From Streptomyces marokkonensis (GTDB lineage Bacteria > Actinomycetota > Actinomycetes > Streptomycetales > Streptomycetaceae), in NCBI RefSeq assembly GCF_008312835.1, contig NZ_VSKS01000006.1:307020-371019 (forward strand): a stretch of DNA of 64,000 bases, written 5' to 3'. Each line of letters begins with the position of its first letter. Positions within the stretch are counted from its first letter, which is position 1. Of this stretch, positions 25,345 to 34,040 are shown piece after piece. The notes beneath the pieces were generated by a model that did not search any database, was not told the origin of the DNA, and worked only from the letters and a program-made list of their open reading frames with translations. The translations under genes were made by a program, and so were the position numbers.

Positions 25345-26232
25345 GTGGGTGGTCTGGTGATCGTCGGCGTGGACGGCTCGGCGGCGGGTCTCGCCGCGGC
25401 GGAGGCGGCCGCGCGGGAGGCCCGGCTGCGGAGGGCCGGGCTGAGAGTGGTGCACGCCTTCCTCTGGCCCGCGCTCCATGTCCCCGTCGGCCCCTCCCCC
25501 CTGGGCCCCCCGGAGGGCGGGATACGGAACATGGTCGAGCGGCTCGTGGCGGAGGCGGTGGAGCGCGCCCGGGCGGCGGCGCCGGGGGTGGAGGTGTCCC
25601 ACGCGGTCATGACGGGTGACCCGCTGACGGTGCTGGAGGCGCAGTCGCGTTCCGCCCAACTGGTGGTCGTCGGGTCCCGCGGGATGGGTGGCTTCGTCGG
25701 GCTCGTGGTCGGGTCGACGGCGGTGCACCTCGCGGCACACGCCCGCTGCCCCGTGCTGGTCGTACGGGAGGAAGCCCGCTCGGACGGGCCGGTCGTGGTG
25801 GGCGTCGACGGCTCGGCCGCGGGAGACAGAGCCGTGGACTTCGCCCTCACGGAGGCCGAGCTGCGCGGAAGCCCCCTGGTCGCCCTGCACGCCTGGACCA
25901 CGTGGAACGCGCCGCTGCCGGCCCCGCAGGACCCGTCCGAGCCGTACGCGAGTCCGGCGGGTGAGCTCGGGAAGGAGGAGGAACGCCTGCTGTCGGAGGC
26001 GCTGGCCGGGCATCGGGAGCGGCATCCGGATGTCGTGGTGGAGCACAGGGTGGTGCACGGCCGCACCCGCGAGACGATGATCGGGGCGAGCCGGACCGCC
26101 CAGCTGATCGTGGTGGGGGCGCGGGGGCGCGGCGGCTTCGCCGGCCTGCTGCTGGGATCCGTCAGTCAGTCCCTGCTGCACCACGCGCACTGCCCTGTCG
26201 CCGTGGTGCGGGGAACGGACGCACCTCACTGA
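25345..26232 (+). CDS. Universal stress protein, two UspA domains, both sites intact
   Basis: A 295-residue tandem UspA protein. Both domains keep the complete nucleotide-binding pattern G-x2-G-x9-G-S/T: GSRGMGGFVGLVVGST in the first and GARGRGGFAGLLLGSVS in the second. It therefore looks like a true ATP-binding member, in contrast to several neighbours with a degraded second site. The GTG start at 25345 has GGGAGG immediately upstream; the long open frame before it overlaps the pseudogene region. It stands alone between the usp-adhP unit and the metal ATPase gene. Confidence 0.92.
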   Translation: MGGLVIVGVDGSAAGLAAAEAAAREARLRRAGLRVVHAFLWPALHVPVGPSPLGPPEGGIRNMVERLVAEAVERARAAAPGVEVSHAVMTGDPLTVLEAQSRSAQLVVVGSRGMGGFVGLVVGSTAVHLAAHARCPVLVVREEARSDGPVVVGVDGSAAGDRAVDFALTEAELRGSPLVALHAWTTWNAPLPAPQDPSEPYASPAGELGKEEERLLSEALAGHRERHPDVVVEHRVVHGRTRETMIGASRTAQLIVVGARGRGGFAGLLLGSVSQSLLHHAHCPVAVVRGTDAPH

Positions 26233-26330
26233 TGACCACCGGGTACCGGGCGGGGGCCGCGGCCGGTCGCCGCGCGGGGGCGGGGACGGAGCCCCGCCGT
26301 GGTGAGCCGGGCGGCGCGGGGGGAAGCGTG

Positions 26331-26344
26331 GGGCCGTGCGGCCC
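26331..26344. promoter_or_regulatory. DosR/OsdR-like box upstream of the metal ATPase
   Basis: GGGCCGTGCGGCCC, followed by T, differs by one base from the box at 37129-37142 and keeps the GGG-N8-CCC spacing. It lies 133 nt upstream of the ATPase start. The rest of the 244-bp gap shows no gene. Confidence 0.4.
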
Positions 26345-26476
26345 TGGATCCGTCCGGCGCGCCATCGGATGCTGGACGCAGGGCACGGGGAGCACCCGGA
26401 CGGTCGGACCGGGGTCCGGCCGGCCGGACGTCCCGTCGTGCTCCCCGCCGCGAACCTGCCGACGGTGAGGACCGCC

Positions 26477-28822
26477 ATGAGTCACATCGAACGGGCCACC
26501 CGGGACCAGCCGGCGCCCGCACCCGCCGCGACACGGACGGCGATGTCCTGGGTCGAACCCGCTCTCCTGGCCGTGACGGCCTCGGCGCTGGCGGCGGGAG
26601 GCGTCCTCCGGCTGCTGGGTCACGCGGACGCGGCCGACCTGTGCTGGGCGCTGGGAACGGTCGCCGCCGTGGCACCCGCGGTCGGCTGGGTGCTGGTCGC
26701 CCTGCGGCGCCATCACGCCGGCGTGGACCTCATCGCGGTGCTGGCACTCGGCGGCACCCTGGCCGTCGGCGAGTATCTCGCCGGCGCGCTGATCGGCCTG
26801 ATGCTGGCCACCGGCCGCACGCTGGAGGCCGCCGCCCAACGCCGTGCCTCCCACGATCTGCGCGCGCTGCTCGCGCACGCTCCCCGTACCGCCCGTCGTC
26901 GCACCGGCACCGAGGTCCGCCAGGTCCCCCTCGCCGAGGTCGCCGTGGGTGATCTGCTCGTCGTGGGCGCGGGCGAGGTCGTCCCCGTCGACGGGCAGGT
27001 GGTGGGGCCGGCGGCGGTCCTCGACGAGTCGGTGCTCACGGGCGAGTCGGCACCGGTGGAGCGGGTGGCCGGGCAGACGGTCCGCAGCGGAGTCGTCAAC
27101 GCGGGCGGCGTCTTCGAGGTGCGGGCGACGGCGACCGAACAGGACAGCACCTACGCCGGAATCGTGCGGCTGGCCCGGCAGGCGGGCGCCGAGGCGGCCC
27201 CCGTCGTCCGCCTGGCCGACCGCTACGCGGCGTGGTTCCTTCCGCTCTCGCTGGTGATCGCGGGGCTGGCCTGGCTGCTCAGCGGCTCCGCCGTGCGGGC
27301 TGTCGCGGTCCTCGTGGTCGCCACGCCCTGCCCGCTGCTGCTCGCCGCCCCGGTGGCGATCGTCTCGGGGCTGTCCCGGGCGTCGCGGCTGGGTGTGGTG
27401 GTCCGTGACGGTGGCGCCCTGGAGCGGCTGGGCCGGGCCCGGACGCTGCTGCTGGACAAGACCGGCACCCTCACCGGTGGCCGCCCGCGCGTTCTCGACG
27501 TGATCGCCGCCCCCGGCCGGCAGCCCGCCGAGGTGCTGCGGCTGGCGGCCACGGTGGACCAGTACTCACCCCATGTCCTGGCCCACGCCATCGTCGACGC
27601 GGCCCGGGAGCGCGGACTGGAGCCGTCGGTGGCGACGGACGTGTCGGAAGAGGCCGGCAGGGGCGCGTACGGGGTGGTCGGGGGCCGCAGGACCACCGTC
27701 GGCCGCCTGGATCCCGGCGCGGCGGTCCCGGACTGGGCGCGGGAGGCGGAGAACCGGGCGCTGCTGGACGGCGCCGCCGTCGCGTGGGTCACCGTCGACG
27801 GCGGTCCCGTGGGGGCCGTCCTGCTGCGCGATCCGCTGCGCCCGGACGCGCCCCGGGCCCTGCGGCGGCTCCGTACGGCCGGGATCGGGCGGATCGTGAT
27901 GCTCACCGGCGACCGGCCCGAACCCGCTCGCGAGATCGCCGCCGTCCTGGGGCTCGACGGGGTACGGGCCGAACTCACTCCGGCGGACAAGGTGGCCGAG
28001 GTGCGGGCGGAACGCCGGAACGCCGTCACGGTCATGGTCGGTGACGGTGTGAACGACGCTCCCGCGCTCGCCGCAGCGGACGTCGGCGTGGCGATGGGCG
28101 CGCGGGGTTCCACCGCGTCCTCCGAGGCCGCGGACATCGTCCTCACCACGGACCGGGTGGACCGGCTGGCCGACGCCACGTCGATCGCCGTGCGGGCCCG
28201 CCGCATCGCCGTGCAGAGCGCGCTCGGCGGCATGCTGCTGTCCCTGGCGGCCATGGGAGCGGCCGCCGCGGGACTGCTGCCGCCGGCGGTCGGTGCCCTG
28301 CTGCAGGAGGGGATCGACGTGGCGGTCATCCTCAACGCGCTGCGCGCCCTGCGTGTGGATCACAGTGCGCGGCCCGCCCTGGAACCCGCCGCCGAGGCCC
28401 TGATCCACCGTTTCGCCGCCGAACACGAGGACCTGCAGGACGTGCTGCAGGCGGTGCGGGACGCCGCGGCCACGCTCTCGGCGTCCGCACGGGACGGGCA
28501 GGCCCTGGAGGCGGTGCGTGAGGTGAACCGGCTGCTCACCGAGCGGCTGCTGCCGCACGAGTACGCGGAGGAGCACCAGCTCTATCCGGCGCTCGAACGC
28601 ACGCTCGGCGGCCCCGAGACGACGGCGACCATGAGCCGCGCGCACGCCGAGATCGAACGGCTCTCCGGGCGCGTGGCCGCCCACCTGGCACTCGCCGAGG
28701 CCCGGGGCGCGCTGGAGCCCGAGCAGTTCGAGGACCTGCGCGCCTGCCTGTACGGGCTGCACACCGTGCTGCGGCTGCACTTCACGCAGGAGGAGGAGAA
28801 CTACTTCTCCCTGGCTCCCTGA
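26477..28822 (+). CDS. P1B-type metal ATPase with C-terminal hemerythrin domain
   Basis: A 781-residue heavy-metal ATPase. Motifs: actuator TGES (188-191), membrane metal motif TPCP (283-286) instead of CPC, phosphorylation D327 in DKTGT, MLTGDRPEPA, and GDGVNDAP. The usual SEHPLA segment reads SPHVLA. After the last helix (ALRVDHSARP) comes a hemerythrin-like bundle of about 140 residues with repeated His/Glu motifs: IHRFAAEHEDL, LPHEYAEEHQLYPALE, HAEIERL and LHTVLRLHFTQEEENYF. TPC plus hemerythrin is the mark of the P1B-5 group, linked to nickel or iron export and possibly O2 or iron sensing. ATG 26477 has GTGAGGA. Confidence 0.88.
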   Translation: MSHIERATRDQPAPAPAATRTAMSWVEPALLAVTASALAAGGVLRLLGHADAADLCWALGTVAAVAPAVGWVLVALRRHHAGVDLIAVLALGGTLAVGEYLAGALIGLMLATGRTLEAAAQRRASHDLRALLAHAPRTARRRTGTEVRQVPLAEVAVGDLLVVGAGEVVPVDGQVVGPAAVLDESVLTGESAPVERVAGQTVRSGVVNAGGVFEVRATATEQDSTYAGIVRLARQAGAEAAPVVRLADRYAAWFLPLSLVIAGLAWLLSGSAVRAVAVLVVATPCPLLLAAPVAIVSGLSRASRLGVVVRDGGALERLGRARTLLLDKTGTLTGGRPRVLDVIAAPGRQPAEVLRLAATVDQYSPHVLAHAIVDAARERGLEPSVATDVSEEAGRGAYGVVGGRRTTVGRLDPGAAVPDWAREAENRALLDGAAVAWVTVDGGPVGAVLLRDPLRPDAPRALRRLRTAGIGRIVMLTGDRPEPAREIAAVLGLDGVRAELTPADKVAEVRAERRNAVTVMVGDGVNDAPALAAADVGVAMGARGSTASSEAADIVLTTDRVDRLADATSIAVRARRIAVQSALGGMLLSLAAMGAAAAGLLPPAVGALLQEGIDVAVILNALRALRVDHSARPALEPAAEALIHRFAAEHEDLQDVLQAVRDAAATLSASARDGQALEAVREVNRLLTERLLPHEYAEEHQLYPALERTLGGPETTATMSRAHAEIERLSGRVAAHLALAEARGALEPEQFEDLRACLYGLHTVLRLHFTQEEENYFSLAP

Positions 28823-28845
28823 CGGTGCCCGCCACCCGGAGACGC

Positions 28846-28868
28846 GGGGCCCGCGCGGCGCGGGCCCC
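28846..28868. terminator. Bidirectional hairpin between ATPase and flavodoxin genes
   Basis: A perfect 10-bp inverted repeat (GGGGCCCGCG / CGCGGGCCCC) with a 3-nt loop, located between two convergent genes, 24 nt after one stop and 15 nt before the other. Confidence 0.7.
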
Positions 28869-28882
28869 GGCCGCGCGGCCGG

Positions 28883-29380
28883 TCAGCCGTTCGTCAGCTC
28901 CTGGCCGATGCGCGCGGCCCACGCCTCGATCCGGCCGAAGTCGCGGTAGTCCCCGCCCTTCCCCTGACGGACGATCATCCGCGCGACCCAGCCCTTCGCC
29001 CCCTCCTTCAGGCAGCCGCCGAAGGTGACGTGGTCGCGCGCGTCGAGGCGCACCACGGCCTTCCGCACCCACGGCACGGGCGGGATGTCCCGCTCCGACG
29101 CGGAGGCGTCGAGTGGTCCGCTGCTGAAGAGCCACAGCGGACGTGCGGCGAGGTCCTCGCCGTGGCGGCGGACGAAGCGGCGGGCGTCGCGGTGCCAGCG
29201 GCCGGCGTACAGTCCGCCGCCGACCACGACCGCGTCGTACGACGCGACACTCGGCACGGAGCCGGCGGCACGTGCTTCGGCCGTCAGCCCCTCCTTGCTC
29301 AAGACCCCGGCGACGGTTTCGGCGATCTCCGCCGTCGATCCGTTCGTTGTTCCGTAGGCGACCAGCACGTTCTTCGGCAT
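28883..29380 (-). CDS. Flavodoxin-domain protein (HemG-like)
   Basis: A 165-residue protein with an N-terminal flavodoxin fold. The FMN phosphate loop is YGTTNGSTAEIA (about 8-19) and a second conserved patch is DAVVVGGGLYAGRWHRDA. It resembles the flavodoxin-domain proteins annotated as menaquinone-dependent protoporphyrinogen oxidase-like. A role in single-electron or quinone-linked redox under stress is plausible but unproven. ATG 29380 follows GAGGAGG. It is last in a minus-strand run after the GH65 and two usp genes. Confidence 0.85.
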   Translation of the reverse strand: MPKNVLVAYGTTNGSTAEIAETVAGVLSKEGLTAEARAAGSVPSVASYDAVVVGGGLYAGRWHRDARRFVRRHGEDLAARPLWLFSSGPLDASASERDIPPVPWVRKAVVRLDARDHVTFGGCLKEGAKGWVARMIVRQGKGGDYRDFGRIEAWAARIGQELTNG

Positions 29381-29461
29381 GGCGGTCCGCCTCCTCTCAC
29401 AGCGTGCGCGTTCGGTGGACAACCTCGCGGCCCCGGCCGCCTCCCGCCGGCGGGGCGTGCC

Positions 29462-31861
29462 TCAGCTCGTCGGCAGCTGGAGCGTGCAGGTCTCTCCGGG
29501 GGCGACGGTGACGGCCCGGTCGGCCAGGACCACGCGGACCGGTGACTCCTCCGAGTCCGGTACGGCGAGCTCCAGCCGGCCGCTGTGGCACCGCAGGCTG
29601 ATGCCCGAGTGACCGCGGTGGCTCAGTGCGAAGCCGTATTCCGACAGGGCCGGCAACGGCACCGGGTCCAGCGCCAGGGCGTCCCCGCGGGTCTCCAGCC
29701 CCGTCAGGCAGCGCTGGACCAGGTCGAGGGTGCCCGCCATGGCGCCCAGGTGGATGCCCTCGCCGGTCGTGCCGCCCTGGATGTCGGTGATGTCCGCCTC
29801 CAGGGCCTCGTGGAAATACTCCCACGCCTCGGCCCGCCTCACCCGGGCGAGGACCCAGGCGTGCACGAGTTCGCTGAGGGTGGAGCCGTGGCTGGTGCGG
29901 CGCAGGTAGTAGTCGACGGTTCTGCTCCACAGCTCGTCGTCCAGGTGGTGTCCGAGGCGCCGGAACAGGCCGTGCAACTCGGCGGGCGGGAAGAGGTGCC
30001 CGAGCATGAGGACGTCCGCCTGCTTGGACGCCTTGTAGCGGTTGACCGTGTCGCCCTCGGCCTCCAGGAGCCGATCCAGCCGGCGGATGCTGTCGTACCG
30101 GGCCCGGTAGGCGTCCCAGTCCAGCTCGGCCAGGTCGCCGTACCCTTCGAACTGGCTGATGACGCCCTGGTGGTACGGCACGTGCAGCCGCCGGGAGACC
30201 TCCTCCCACTTCGGGAGTTCGGCCGGGTCCAGCCGGATGCGCTCGAACAGCTCCCGCCGGCGCCAGGCAGGAAGGCGGCGCAGGAGGTCCAGGGCACGGG
30301 CGATGACCCAGGCGGCGGTGACGTTGGTGTACGTGTTGTCGTCCAGTCCCGGCCGGTCGGCGCCGGGGTAACCGTCGTGGTACTCGTCGGGGCCGACGAC
30401 GCCGCGGATGCGGTAACGGCCCGCCGTGGCGTCCAGGACCGCGCCGTCCGCCCAGAAGCGGGCGATCTGCACCAGCATCTCGGCGCCCTTGGTGAACAGG
30501 AACTCGGTGTCGCCGGTGGCCTCGCAGTACCGCCAGATGTTGTAGGCGACCGCCGAGCCGACGTGGTGCTGCAGCCGGGAGTTGTCCGGCAGCCAGCGGC
30601 CCGAGCGAGGGTTGAGGTGCAGCTCCTGCGTCTCCTCGCGGCCGTCGCTGCCGCTCTGCCACGGGTACATGGCCCCGGCCCGGCCGATGGCCTCGGCCGC
30701 CCGGCAGGCCCGGCCGAGGCGCCGGTGACGGTAGGTCAGCAGGGCCCGGGAGACCTCGGGGAAGTGCAGGTTCAGATACGGGAGGACGAACAGCTCGTCC
30801 CAGAACACGTGTCCGCGGTACGCCTCGCCGTGCAGCCCCCGGGCCGGCACGCCGACGTCCAGATCGGCGGTGTGCGGGGAGAGCGTCTGCAGCACGTGGA
30901 ACAGGTGCAGGCGCAGGATGCGGCCCGCCTGGCCGGGGATGCGGATGTCCGACCGCCGCCACAACCGCTGCCAGGCCGCGGTGTGGGAGAGCAGCAGGGC
31001 GGAGAAGCCGGGTGCCGCGGTCACCCGGTCGACGGCCGCGCCGAGCGGGTCGCTGATCGCGGTGTCGCGGGAGGTGTGCAACGCGACGGTCTTCTCCACC
31101 TCGACGGGCCTGCCCGGGGCGAGCGGCACCACCATGCGGTGGGTCGCGCGGCGCCGGCCGGGCCGCAGCTGCGAGGACGTGGCGGGCGGGGCCACGGTGA
31201 CGCTCCGGGCCGCCATGGCGATGCCGATGTCGGAGGAACTGGTCCGGCAGTGCAGCCACACCGTGCCGGGCTCCCGTCCGCCGGACCGTACGCGGGCCAG
31301 GTGGCGGCGGTTGAGGGACCGGTAACGGTGGACATTGGCGTTGATCACGTCCCCGTCGAGGGACGACTCGATCTCGACGTCCCCCGACCAGTCCCCGGCG
31401 GTGAGCACCGTCCGCAGCGCCGCCAGGTGCGGGTCCCCCATGTGCACCAGCCGGGTCTGTTCCACCTGGAGCACTCTCCCGGCCTCGTCCCGGTAGCGCG
31501 AGGTCCGCACGAGCACGGCGCGGCGCAGGTCGAGGACCTGCCGGTGGTCGAGCAGCGCCGCGGAGTCCGGGGTGAGCCACGGGCCCAGGACGCCGTCCGG
31601 CGACCGCAGGCGGAATCGGAGCGGCAGCCAGTTCGGCAGGTTGACCATGTCCTCGTTGACGACGTCGCGTCCCACCACGGTCGATTCCAGGCGGTTGTAG
31701 CACCCGGCGGCGTAGGTGCCCGGGCAGTGCACCAGGCCCGGCCGGCACTCGGGAATCGCACCCCGGGTGGCGAAGTAGCCGTTGCCGAGCGTGCAGAGCG
31801 ATTCCCGCAGCGGCTCGGCGGCGGGGTCGTACCCCTCGTACTCCCATGTCCACTCCGACAT
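29462..31861 (-). CDS. GH65 family disaccharide phosphorylase-type enzyme
   Basis: A 799-residue family 65 protein of the usual length, with an N-terminal beta-sandwich, an (alpha/alpha)6 barrel and a C-terminal jelly roll. The general acid is E493 in VVGPDEYHDGY. Phosphate- and substrate-binding signatures are present: HVFWDELFVLPYL, KQADVLMLGHL, SHGSTLSELVHAW and GGTTGEGIHLGAMAG. It would phosphorolyse a trehalose-, maltose- or kojibiose-type disaccharide, yielding a sugar phosphate without spending ATP; the exact substrate cannot be told. No beta-phosphoglucomutase gene is adjacent. ATG 31861 is 56 nt after a usp stop. Confidence 0.88.
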   Translation of the reverse strand: MSEWTWEYEGYDPAAEPLRESLCTLGNGYFATRGAIPECRPGLVHCPGTYAAGCYNRLESTVVGRDVVNEDMVNLPNWLPLRFRLRSPDGVLGPWLTPDSAALLDHRQVLDLRRAVLVRTSRYRDEAGRVLQVEQTRLVHMGDPHLAALRTVLTAGDWSGDVEIESSLDGDVINANVHRYRSLNRRHLARVRSGGREPGTVWLHCRTSSSDIGIAMAARSVTVAPPATSSQLRPGRRRATHRMVVPLAPGRPVEVEKTVALHTSRDTAISDPLGAAVDRVTAAPGFSALLLSHTAAWQRLWRRSDIRIPGQAGRILRLHLFHVLQTLSPHTADLDVGVPARGLHGEAYRGHVFWDELFVLPYLNLHFPEVSRALLTYRHRRLGRACRAAEAIGRAGAMYPWQSGSDGREETQELHLNPRSGRWLPDNSRLQHHVGSAVAYNIWRYCEATGDTEFLFTKGAEMLVQIARFWADGAVLDATAGRYRIRGVVGPDEYHDGYPGADRPGLDDNTYTNVTAAWVIARALDLLRRLPAWRRRELFERIRLDPAELPKWEEVSRRLHVPYHQGVISQFEGYGDLAELDWDAYRARYDSIRRLDRLLEAEGDTVNRYKASKQADVLMLGHLFPPAELHGLFRRLGHHLDDELWSRTVDYYLRRTSHGSTLSELVHAWVLARVRRAEAWEYFHEALEADITDIQGGTTGEGIHLGAMAGTLDLVQRCLTGLETRGDALALDPVPLPALSEYGFALSHRGHSGISLRCHSGRLELAVPDSEESPVRVVLADRAVTVAPGETCTLQLPTS

Positions 31862-31917
31862 CGGCCGCCCTCGCCCTTCTCCTCGCCGAACCGCGCACGC
31901 AGGCGCCCCTCGTGGGC

Positions 31918-32787
31918 TCAGACCCGTTGGGGCACGACAGCGACCGGGCACTCGGCGTGGTGCAGCAAGGTGTGGGCGACCCTGCCGAGCTGGAGGCCGA
32001 AGTGACCGTGCTGCCGCAGGGCGCCGACCACGATCAGGTCGGCACCGGCCGACGCCTCCAGCAGGACCTCGTGGGCGGGGCCCTCGACCGGTGTCCTGTG
32101 CACATCGACGTCCGGGTGTTCGCGCACCGCTTCGCGCAACCCCTCGGTCAGCCCGGCGGACGCCCGTTCCTCGGGCGCGGACGTGCCGTCGTCCGCCGTC
32201 CGGGGGGTCGCGTGCCCAGCGGGACTGCGCCAGGCCCGCACAGCCCGCAGGGCCGAGCCGCGCACCGCGGCCTCGCGGAAGGCGAAGCGCACCGCGCCCA
32301 GGCAGTGCGGCAGGTCACCCACCCCGATCACCACCCGCCCGAAGCCGCCCGCCCGGTTCCGCTCGCCGCCGCGGACCACGACGACCGGGCACGTCGCGCG
32401 CGCCGCCACCCCGAGACCGACCGAACCGAGGGTCAGTCCGGCCAGTTCGCCGCGCCCGCGGGAACCCGTGACCAGGAAAGACGCCTCGTGTCCGGCCGCG
32501 AGCAGCGCCGACACCGGGTCGTCGGGCATCACGTCACTCGACACCTGGACCTCCGGACGGCGCTGCCGGGCCCGTTCCGAGCCGGAGGCGACGATGTGCT
32601 GGGCGAGGACCTCCTGCGCCGGGCGCTGCCGTCCGAAGGACGGAACGCTGCCCTCGTACCGTTCCCACAGCGAGGCGTGAACGAGCCTCAGAGGCAGCCC
32701 GTGCCGCGCCGCCTCCTCCACCGCCCAGTCCACCGCATCGAGGCTGGGACCGGAACCGTCGACCCCCACCACCAGCGGGAGATCCAT
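31918..32787 (-). CDS. Universal stress protein, second site degenerate (GLQLGR type)
   Basis: A 289-residue tandem UspA protein. Domain 1 has GSRGRGELAGLTLGSVG, a near-complete binding pattern. Domain 2 ends GALRQHGHFGLQLGRVAHTLLHH, with Gly-Arg in place of Gly-Ser/Thr. The same GLQLG ending is shared with the proteins at 32935-33756 and 36168-37052, so the three form a subgroup made by duplication. ATG 32787 was chosen; a GTG three codons upstream is also possible and closer to GGAAGG. It sits 56 nt before the GH65 gene. Confidence 0.92.
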   Translation of the reverse strand: MDLPLVVGVDGSGPSLDAVDWAVEEAARHGLPLRLVHASLWERYEGSVPSFGRQRPAQEVLAQHIVASGSERARQRRPEVQVSSDVMPDDPVSALLAAGHEASFLVTGSRGRGELAGLTLGSVGLGVAARATCPVVVVRGGERNRAGGFGRVVIGVGDLPHCLGAVRFAFREAAVRGSALRAVRAWRSPAGHATPRTADDGTSAPEERASAGLTEGLREAVREHPDVDVHRTPVEGPAHEVLLEASAGADLIVVGALRQHGHFGLQLGRVAHTLLHHAECPVAVVPQRV

Positions 32788-32895
32788 GGTCGCCACCGCC
32801 TTCCTGTCCTGCGCTTCCGTCCTGCGGCCCGCGAGGCTCTCTGCACTCACCGTCGCACCACCCACCGTCCGCCGCGACCTCCGGACGCGGTTCCC

Positions 32896-32909
32896 GGGCT
32901 TTTCCGCCC
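32896..32909. promoter_or_regulatory. Weak DosR/OsdR-like box between two usp genes
   Basis: GGGCTTTTCCGCCC matches 11 of 14 positions of GGGACTTTCGGCCC and keeps the spacing. It lies 109 nt upstream of the usp start at 32787. It is the poorest of the listed boxes. Confidence 0.25.
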
Positions 32910-32934
32910 CGCCGGTACCGACCGGCCGCCCGCG

Positions 32935-33756
32935 TCAGATCTGGGGCACGACCGCGACCGGGCACGGCGCGTGGTGCAGCACCGCGTGACTGGTCAGGCC
33001 TAGTTGCAGACCCCAGTGGCCCTTTCGTCTGCGCGCGCCGACGACCAGCAGGTCCGCGTCGGCCGCCGCCTCCAGCAGGGCCTGGCGCGCCGGTCCCCGG
33101 ATCACCCTCCGGCCCACCGTCGCGTCCCGGTACCGCTCCAGCGGGTCGCGCAGCGCGTCGTCGAGTACCCGCGCCGGTGGACGCCGGTGGGACTCGAGGG
33201 CGTACCAGGACGGGGCCTGGGGCGTGGTGAGGGCACCGGCCGAGGGGCCCCAGGCGTGCACCGCCACCAGCCGGCAGCTCCGCACCCGGGCCTCGCGCAG
33301 CGCGAACTCCACCGCCGTGCCGCTGCCCTCCCCCTCCTCGACGCCGACGACGACCGTCCCGAACCTCCCGTGCCGGTGTTCCGCCGCACCGCGCACCACG
33401 ACCACCGGGCAGTCGGCTCGCGCCGCCACGGCCAGACCGACCGAACCGAGGAGCATGCCGGGCAGGCCCCCGAGCCCTCTCGACCCGAGGACCAGCGCCA
33501 GGGCGTTGCGTCCCTCGCCGGCCAGGCCGACGGCCGCGTCCTCGTGCAGCACCCGGCTCGACAGCGACACGGTGGGAGCGGTCGTCCGGGCTCGCCCGGC
33601 GGCGGCATCGATGACGTCGGCCGCCTCGCCGTCGGCTGCCGCCGCGTGCAGGAGACGGAGCGGCACGTCGTGCCGCATCGCCTCTTCCGCGGCCCAGTCC
33701 ACTGCCTCCAGGCTCGCCTCGGACCCGTCGACCCCGACCACCAGGGGAATGGTCAC
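32935..33756 (-). CDS. Universal stress protein, short first domain, GLQLG type
   Basis: A 273-residue tandem UspA protein, about 20 residues shorter than its neighbours because the loop after the first strand is reduced (LLHAAAADGEAADVIDAA). Domain 1 has GSRGLGGLPGMLLGSVG, an intact binding pattern. Domain 2 ends GARRRKGHWGLQLGLTSHAVLHH, with Gly-Leu at the final position. The start is GTG 33756 preceded by GAGGAGA. It is the first gene of the run usp, usp, GH65, flavodoxin and diverges from the usp gene at 34041. Confidence 0.92.
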   Translation of the reverse strand: MTIPLVVGVDGSEASLEAVDWAAEEAMRHDVPLRLLHAAAADGEAADVIDAAAGRARTTAPTVSLSSRVLHEDAAVGLAGEGRNALALVLGSRGLGGLPGMLLGSVGLAVAARADCPVVVVRGAAEHRHGRFGTVVVGVEEGEGSGTAVEFALREARVRSCRLVAVHAWGPSAGALTTPQAPSWYALESHRRPPARVLDDALRDPLERYRDATVGRRVIRGPARQALLEAAADADLLVVGARRRKGHWGLQLGLTSHAVLHHAPCPVAVVPQI

Positions 33757-34040
33757 CGCCCGTGTCTCCTCTCCCGCCGGGTTCCACGTCGTTCCCGCTG
33801 CCGCGCCTCGGCGGGCCTGCACGGTCCCTCCCAGCTTCGTACGGAACGGGGGCCGCCGCCATGCCACCGGCCGGCCCTCCCGCGCGCCGTCCGCCGTACC
33901 GACGCCTAGCCGGGCGGCCCGGCTCCCGCCCACGTTTGAGATGCCGTCCACGGCCCACTCTGGTCGCACAGGGCGTCCGGCGCGGGGTGGGCGATGAGCG
34001 GCTTGGTCGTCGTACGGCAGGAACGCTGGAGGTGTTGGCC

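Noticed and set aside
22046-25360. 1104-codon plus-strand frame
   Set aside because: Overlaps heliorhodopsin in another frame and runs antisense through adhP and a usp gene; no domain.
33813-33828. GGGCCTGCACGGTCCC as another OsdR box
   Set aside because: Half-sites are separated by two extra bases (GGG-N10-CCC) compared with the other boxes.
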